DNA from: Aplectana chamaeleonis
Taxonomy: Eukaryota; Nematoda; Chromadorea; Rhabditida; Cosmocercidae
Assembly: GCA_029168955.1 (NCBI GenBank)
Contig: JAPDOI010001702.1
Location: 1-64,000 of the forward strand
DNA length: 64,000 bases
Direction: 5' to 3'
Below, one piece after another: positions 58,098 to 64,000 of this stretch (the stretch's first letter is position 1; each line of letters begins with the position of its first letter). Under the pieces are notes generated by a model. That model worked only from the letters and a program-made list of their open reading frames with translations. It was not told the DNA's origin and searched no databases. The position numbers and the translations under genes are program-made.

Positions 58098-58988
58098 TTA
58101 AGCTAAATACACTTTCCTCTGCTTAGAAATTTGATTCCGTCACAACTTCGCTCACAACTTCACCCATTAATCTTCTGATTTCACCTGATTTTCTCCGACT
58201 ATTAGGTATATTTCCCTGAAATTATTAGGTATTCATAACAACCGCCCTTTCTCAGAGTCCTTCTAATGATCTCGTTGAACGACTCAAAGGTAACAATGGA
58301 AAGTATGCATGACACATATTTATTCCAAACATTGAAATTTAAGTATAAATTTAAATATACATAAAAATAAATTCAAATATCCGAGCGATTTGTTCTTCTC
58401 ATTTTTTCCCTCCATGAATGTTTGCAAACTGTGCTCGGAAAGTCATGTCAACGTTTCATTTTTCGAATACAAATATTGCGCAAAAATGAAGAATATAGTG
58501 AATTCTAGGAAGGTCGAATATTGAGCGCAAATGGAGCAGAGGAAATCAATTACAATCCGTACAAGAGAAATAGTGAGAATCCCGCTCGAAAATCGCAGGA
58601 AGCCCAGATGCTCTTCCTTGTTCCGATTGATTCATCCGATTTCGAAATGCGCTCGTCAGTCAACACATGTGGCCTGGAGAGCAACCTGAACGCACTGCAA
58701 ATTGCAATCACAACCGAAACGCACCGCAAGTTCAAATATCAACTGCTCTACGTTTCGGTCGCAGTGGGCGGGGAGGGGCGGGATCGGTTGCGCTCCGGGC
58801 CTGGTACTGTCTGAGCAGGTCGGTGGAGCCGAGCTCCATAGTTATTTCCATAGGGTGCTCGCGGAATTCTCGACAACTCCTATCAACTTTTTGGACAAGT
58901 TCTCGATTGTCGACCGATTCTCGACAACTATTCTTCCGATTGTGTACAACTAGTTTTACCTGTGTAAAAGGCATTTTTTTGCCTGAAA

Positions 58989-60246
58989 TTATCGGTTTTT
59001 CGTCTATAACTTTTCTGTACTTAGAGATAGACCTTTGCAAAGGTTGATTTTGGAGTCCCCATGAAATGTCGAATAGTGTTTCCAGGTTGAAAAAATATTT
59101 CTTGATCCTTCAGCCTGATTCATTTCACGAAACACCGGTTTTTTGCCTATAACTCTTTAACCATAAAGGAAGGGCTCTGTTGAGCAATGTTTGTGAAATC
59201 TACGTAGAATTCTGCGTCGAACGATATATCGGGCTCCTAACTTTGCTTGCCCCATGAGCCAGCCAGATCGGTGGAGCCGAGCTCCATAGTTATCTCCATA
59301 GGGTGCTCTCGCCTCAATGGTTTAAATGAGAGACGCAGAGTTCTGCTGGAGCCAACAACAGGGCTCGGCTCCACCGACCTGGCTGGCTTATGGAGCTAGC
59401 AAAGTTAGGAACCCTATATATCATTCGACGCAGAATTTTACGTAGATTTTACGTAGTTTACGTGAATTTGAAAAACAACCTTCATCAGACCCTATCTTCA
59501 ACGGTTAAAGGCAGCGTCCGCGCAGAAAACCACATTTGGGTTTTTCTTCTCAATCCAATGTTTGGACAAAGTGAAGATAGTTGGCAAAGCTTGAGACCTC
59601 AATGTTGTGTATTCATAACGCTATAGGCTCGTGAAAACTGCTCCGTGGTCTGAAAAGGCGTTTTCCCGGTCGATCATCTAACACGAGGAACAGAAGCGCC
59701 ACGACAGGCCGCGGAAATCCAAAATTCTATATTCTTTATTCTGTGAGATCCTCCAGTTCAGACTTGTGTATTGAAACCTTCCTGTTTTTAGAGAACTTTT
59801 GACAGCAGAAAGGCGAAACGAATTGCGGAACCTAAAAGCTAAAGGGGCTAAACCAATTTAGCCGTTCAAATTTCCGAAATTTGTGCATTACACAAGACAC
59901 ACCAGACAGACGTGAACAAAAGGGAGCTGAATGCTTCTGGATTTTCGAACGAGCTTTTCTCCAAAACTTGACTGTTTTGGGTGCCCTTTTTGCGATATAT
60001 CACAACCTGATGGGTCCACCTCTACAAAATTGTAAAAAAAATGTTCACGGTTTTTTGCGCGTACGCTGCCTTTAAAGAGTTATAGGCGAAAAAACGGTTT
60101 TCCATAAAACGATTTAGGCTGAAGGATCGAGAAAATATTTTTCCAACTTGGAAACACTAATCTACGCAAAATTCTATAGAGATCCGAAAACAACCTTCAC
60201 CTAAGGTCTATCTCCAAGCACAAAAAAGTTATGGACGAAAAACCGG
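58989..60246. repeat. Palindrome F
   Basis: ATCGGTTTTTCGTCTATAAC at the left pairs with GTTATGGACGAAAAACCG at the right; further pairing through AGAGATAGACCTT and CGTAGAATTCTGCGTCGAA. The centre (59262-59390) is itself a hairpin with GGTGGAGCCGAGCTCC. The right arm contains MITE 59509-60071. Confidence 0.85.
59509..60071. mobile_element. MITE family 4, 563 bp, exact TTAA duplication
   Basis: AGGCAGCGTCCGCGCAGAAA to GCGCGTACGCTGCCT, TTAA at 59505-59508 and 60072-60075. The other arm of palindrome F (59156-59170 in reverse) reads GGTTAAAGAG, exactly the rejoined flanks with one TTAA. Confidence 0.95.
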
Positions 60247-61735
60247 CAGTGACATCCATCCAATTTTAAAACTGACTTGCATGAGTGTTGGGTCACTTCA
60301 CTTTTCCGGAGTGTTTCACCGGATGTCACCCATTTCCCAATGGTGAAGGTTCCCCACTTCACCTGCCCAGGGGTGAAGGTTGGTGGAGTACATGGCTCCA
60401 CCCAACGAAGCTATGCATGGCGGTTTCATCCTTTTAAGCAATACTCGCTTCTCAGTTTAGGTCCACCACAACATAAATTTTTTGAGACTATTCTACGCTA
60501 CCGTATAGGCAAATGTAAGCCAGGAACTGCGTATTTCACAGGGGGCGGGGCGGGGCTTAAGTAACAGGCATTCTGAGCTTGGTTTTGGTGGCACGCGGCA
60601 ACGTCCCGTGCTGTAATCTATTTCAATAAATCTTACTGAACCACCCTGCATTCTTTCCGGGCATTACATTCCCGAAGAGCCTCACCATACGGTGAACAAA
60701 CTTGGTTGAAAGAAGACGGCAATAATTATGCAGCAAACATTAAATCGATTGCTCTGTACGATTTTGATACAAAAAATCGAATATGATTGGGTTTAACGGA
60801 AATCCACTAGTAGAGTTTATTAGAGAAGAAATGCTCCTTCGAGAGCCATATCGCGCTTTACCAAAAGGACTCTGATGGAGAAAGAAAACACGTTTCAAAA
60901 AAAGCCGCGATAACTGTCCATCAACCCAATAGTACCGATGATTCATAGGCATTCGGAACCAGGTTTTGAATAAGTGAAAAATTCGAATATCGTCATTTTG
61001 GAACACCTCAAATCATTGACTATGAAATTCGGATAAACCCTTTTGAGAAATCTTGAATGAATTTTTCGAAAATGACCTTTCCAAAAATACCGAATGAATG
61101 AACGAATGAATATCTCAAATATAAATCCTTCAATGTTATTCGAAACAACTAATAAATTCCAAAACTTGTTTTCCGTTTGATTCAAATGAATATTGGGGAA
61201 ATATATATCCTACAAGCAGAGGAGGTCGAATTTTTGAATGATTTCCGAGTGACGCATGAATATTTTTGAACATTTTCCCTCAGAGGCTGAACATTCGAAT
61301 GCCGTCAACTAAAGATTGCCGATTATTGGGAAAGTCGCATATTTCAGTTTTCCAAGTAAAACGATTATTTGAAAAAACGAAAAATTAAAACTTCCGAAGT
61401 AATAGAATTCTCGAAAAAACGAACATATTAAGTTCCTGAATGATTCACGTATTAATTGTGGTAGTAATCAAGAATAGACCGAAAATCGAAATTTCCGAAA
61501 TACTCAAATATCTGAAAGGATCAGAAATTCAACTTACCGAATGAATAGAATATTCAAATACTCGAATTATCCAAATATTATTCGAATAACTATTATATCC
61601 CAAGTCCGGTACCAATCTTGAACAGGTATAGTTTCTAGGAAGTTTTTGAGAGTTCTGCTGTTACGAGAGACAAAACAGATAAACCAAATCAAAGCCCCTT
61701 ACAATCAGAGGAACTGAGGTTTAACGATGCCATAA
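60247..61735. other. Unassigned, dispersed repeat then AT-rich sequence
   Basis: 60414-60530 repeats the 51985-52100 sequence. 60290-60400 has tandem CCCATTTCCCAATGGTGAAGG-like words. 60.7-61.7 kb is AT-rich with many TCGAATAT/GAATATTC words. No gene seen. Confidence 0.45.
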
Positions 61736-62130
61736 AGGCACAGCCTAACCTTAGAATCGTTTTCGAGCTCTCCTGCTTGTCTTTGGGAGAACTTCGCGCT
61801 GATCACAGTGGTGTCTCTAGAGTTGCACAGTACCCCCTACGAACGGAGATATGACCCATCAAAAATTGCATAAACTTGAGAGGCAAAAAATTGGTGGACG
61901 AGTTGTTGTCCGAGGCCTGTGTCTTGTAACACACAAAAGATTCACGGGGTAATACTTGGACAAGGAGAGGGGCTGAGAATGAAAGGAAGAACGAGACTTT
62001 CGCTTGGAATATAAATATATTGAAATATACTCGCTATTACTGCAATACACCGCGGCGGCCCTCTCTCATCCGTTTTCTCCCATTCGTGCCAGCCATCGAA
62101 ATTCGCATGACCACCCTTAATTTTCCGCAT
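61736..62130. mobile_element. MITE family 2 fragment
   Basis: AAAGGCACAGCC start, then ACGGAGATATGACCC and GACGAGTTGTTGTCCGAGGC, matching the interior of 52847-53304 in the same orientation. No right end. Confidence 0.7.
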
Positions 62131-62347
62131 GGCCGGCGATCATTCTCGGCGACGGTGAGTCTTTTCATGTTTGTGCACTCTTTAATTGCTTGATGTTCAT
62201 GCAAGTGTCATCGTGTTAGGAAGAGGTTAGGGAGTATTTGAAGCTCGGCACAATCCTTTGCGCAACCGAGAAATCTGGGAAACATTTTTTCTCTGCTAAT
62301 ATTGGAAAAATCAATCTCTTTTTACATATATACTCTGTTTTAGGGAT

Positions 62348-62520
62348 TGTTTATACTCCCGCGGCCGAGCGGCGCGGCACAGTGCATTTCTGTAATATTG
62401 ATTACCCGGCGCGGCACGATCGATGTTATAGGATTGCACTTCGCCGCGCCGCTCAGCGGTTGAAGTATAAACGACCTCTAAAATTGATCACGCGGCGCGG
62501 CACGATCGATATTATGCCTG
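62348..62520. repeat. GC-rich hairpin with repeated GCGGCGCGGCACG motif
   Basis: TATACTCCCGCGGCCGAGCG pairs with CGCCGCTCAGCGGTTGAAGTATA. GGCGCGGCACGATCGAT occurs twice (62408, 62493) and a variant once (62370). Confidence 0.8.
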
Positions 62521-62756
62521 CCTTTTTTCCCTCTCTAAACCCTTTTCTGGATTCAGAGTAGTAGGACCTATGAAAAAATTGCGAAGAAACTTCTTCGCAA
62601 TTTGCGAAGTTGCGAGGAACAAAGTTCAGGCCTTGACTTTCCTGTCCCTTTATGTTGAAAGACGCCACCCCCATCATCAACAGCGATGATCTCCAATATC
62701 GTGAATATCAGCTGGTTCGAAACTGGAATTCAATCACTGAACAATATTCTTCGGAC

Positions 62757-62885
62757 CAGGGCTGTGCGGAACTGCTCCGTTTCCGATTCCGTTTCCACAT
62801 TTCCGGTGTTTTTCGGGCTGTTCCGTTCCGCCTCCGTTTCACACTTTTTGAGGCCGGAAACGGAAGAAAATAGTGCTGTATGTGT
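62757..62885. mobile_element. hAT end, second copy (truncated)
   Basis: CAGGGCTGTGCGGAACTG and GGAAACGGAAGAAAATAGTG match the right end of the hAT element at 44436-44310 in reverse. No opposite end or 8-bp duplication is found. Confidence 0.85.
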
Positions 62886-63423
62886 GATGGTAGTTGGTCT
62901 AGGCAAGGAGGTTTGGAGGCCCTATGAGGGGTTGACATTTTCTTTCATACTATTGTGCTCCATCGAATACGTATCCAAGCCTAGCTGAGATCCTCGACAA
63001 AGTTCGGGGTTCTGAAATTGCCCCCCCCCTAGAAGAATGATGACACAAAATAGGCGTTTCATAAATCTGACCACTTTTTGGGGGATTTTTTTTTCAAACA
63101 GCTTTTTCTCCAAGATTGCACGATTTTTCTGGAGCTTTCCACTGAAGCCTTTTCCTTTGTTTGCCAACCTCCACAACAGCAATAGCAATCGAGATACGTT
63201 TTCTCGCACGTACAGCCTCTTCTCTAGGAAGAAGTCTGGACGGAGGCAGGTGGAGGAGGCCCCGGGCACTGCGCGTTCGATACAGATCACAGGGCAATTT
63301 TCCTGTACTTGCCGGGGAGTTCTCTTTCACTTTTCAAATTTAATTGTGGGCATTAGCTCTTTTAGAAAATTGAGGTTAAAAATAAAATCTAAGCAGTATA
63401 CTTGTTCCAAATGAAATTCATTT
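62886..63423. other. Unassigned, no gene recognised
   Basis: Overlapping short frames near 62922-63414 on both strands are not identified. A C run lies near 63021. Confidence 0.4.
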
Positions 63424-63840
63424 CGGATATCCGACTTTTCGACTATAGTCGGATATCGCCCTTTTTCGAATATTCGACTTTTCGACTATAGTCGGATATC
63501 GTACTTTTTCGAATATTCGACTTTTCGACTGTAGTCGGATATCGCCCTTTTTCGAATATTCGACTTTTCGACTATAGTCGGATATCGTACTTTTTCGAAT
63601 ATTCGACTTTTCGACTATAGTCGGATATCGCACTTTTTCGAATATTCGACTTTTCGACTGTAGTCGGATATCGCACTTTTTCGAATATTCGACTTTTCGA
63701 CTATAGTCGGATATCGCACTTTTTCGAATATTCGACTTTTCGACTGTAGTCGGATATCGCCCTTTTCGAATATTCGACTTTTCGACAGTAGTCGGATATG
63801 AGACTTTTCGAATATTCGACTTTTCGAATAAAAGTCGACT
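63424..63840. repeat. 43-bp palindromic satellite array, about 9.5 units
   Basis: Nine full units of CGACTTTTCGACTATAGTCG... ending TTTTTCGAATATT, then a partial. Variation is concentrated at TATA/TGTA in the central palindrome and at CCC/TAC/CAC after GATATCG. The last units lose one T. Same unit as near 1.5 and 4.1 kb, there in reverse orientation. Confidence 0.97.
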
Positions 63841-64000
63841 TTTTTATCCGACTATGAAAATAATTGAGGTGCAAGTAACTGTTTTTTCACATGAAAACAC
63901 GTCGATTTCTCACTCATCCACTCGCGGGCGTTCTGACAGATCAAAGCATCACTTTTCAAACCAAAATCAGACCGATACTCAGACACGCTGACGGTTGTTC
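63841..64000. other. Window edge, nothing recognised
   Basis: AT-rich sequence after the satellite; no feature seen. Confidence 0.5.

Larger units (their letters stand above)
55061..58964. mobile_element. Element C2, 3.90 kb, second copy of C
   Basis: Left end CTCAGGTAAAACTAGTTGTC; right end GTACAACTAGTTTTACCTGTG. Opposite orientation to C1: its left end matches C1's right end, including GGACGAAAAGTTGTCCTGCA. Unlike C1 it lacks foldback E but contains three MITEs. Subterminal GTTGTCGAGAATTC words occur at both ends. A conserved segment (AGAGGCAAACTGTGCATCGT, 55675-55760) is shared with C1 and can be read as EANCASYMLWVYKIVQHGPL in both. Confidence 0.9.

Overview
The window looks like repeat-dense intergenic DNA from a nematode (inference). 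The Ty3/gypsy pol is of the kind common in Caenorhabditis and strongylid worms. There are also many palindromic elements flanked by TA or TTAA, a mariner and Tc1-like remnants. I found no intact host gene, rRNA gene or convincing tRNA gene. The only near-intact gene is a mariner transposase with one internal stop.

Layout. 1-4.39 kb: a decayed gypsy fragment present as a 2.64-kb tandem duplication ending in a 43-bp palindromic satellite, then a Tc1-like transposase fragment. 5.76-33.97 kb: one Ty3/gypsy LTR retrotransposon on the minus strand, bounded by matched LTRs and a 5-bp GTAAC duplication. Its own ~5.4 kb has been stretched to 28.2 kb by three insertions. Foldback A (5.49 kb, TA target) splits the 3' LTR. 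Palindrome B (11.13 kb, two inverted 5.3-5.8 kb half-elements) splits integrase. Element C1 (6.19 kb) splits gag and itself holds foldback E (4.50 kb, TA target). 34.7-35.25 kb: remnant of a Tc1-like transposon. 38.5-41.06 kb: a TTAA-type MITE carrying another MITE and a 1255-bp mariner whose promoter has a perfect four-unit heat-shock element. 41.17-42.39 kb: a short second copy of foldback A. 42.71-50.39 kb: foldback D, holding a hAT element with an 8-bp duplication and a GC-rich palindromic MITE. 50.56-51.14 kb: TA microsatellites alternating with two long hairpins. 52.8-62.2 kb: TTAA-type MITEs, a second C element (C2) and a further palindrome (F). 63.42-63.84 kb: the 43-bp satellite again.

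Many insertions can be proven inside this window, because an uninterrupted relative (other LTR, other arm of a palindrome, other C copy, other MITE copy) supplies the empty site. This gives nesting order and exact target duplications: TA for A, E, mariner and two MITEs; TTAA for two MITEs; 8 bp for hAT; 5 bp for gypsy.

The most unusual feature is the series of giant transposase-less palindromes. A, D and E share the start CA(A/G)YAC...CGC next to TA. B and C share the start CTCAG, dense subterminal repeats and an apparent 2-bp duplication. Two sets of ends may therefore be mobilised in trans by two transposases (inference). The inverted arms would fold into kilobase-scale double-stranded RNA if transcribed.
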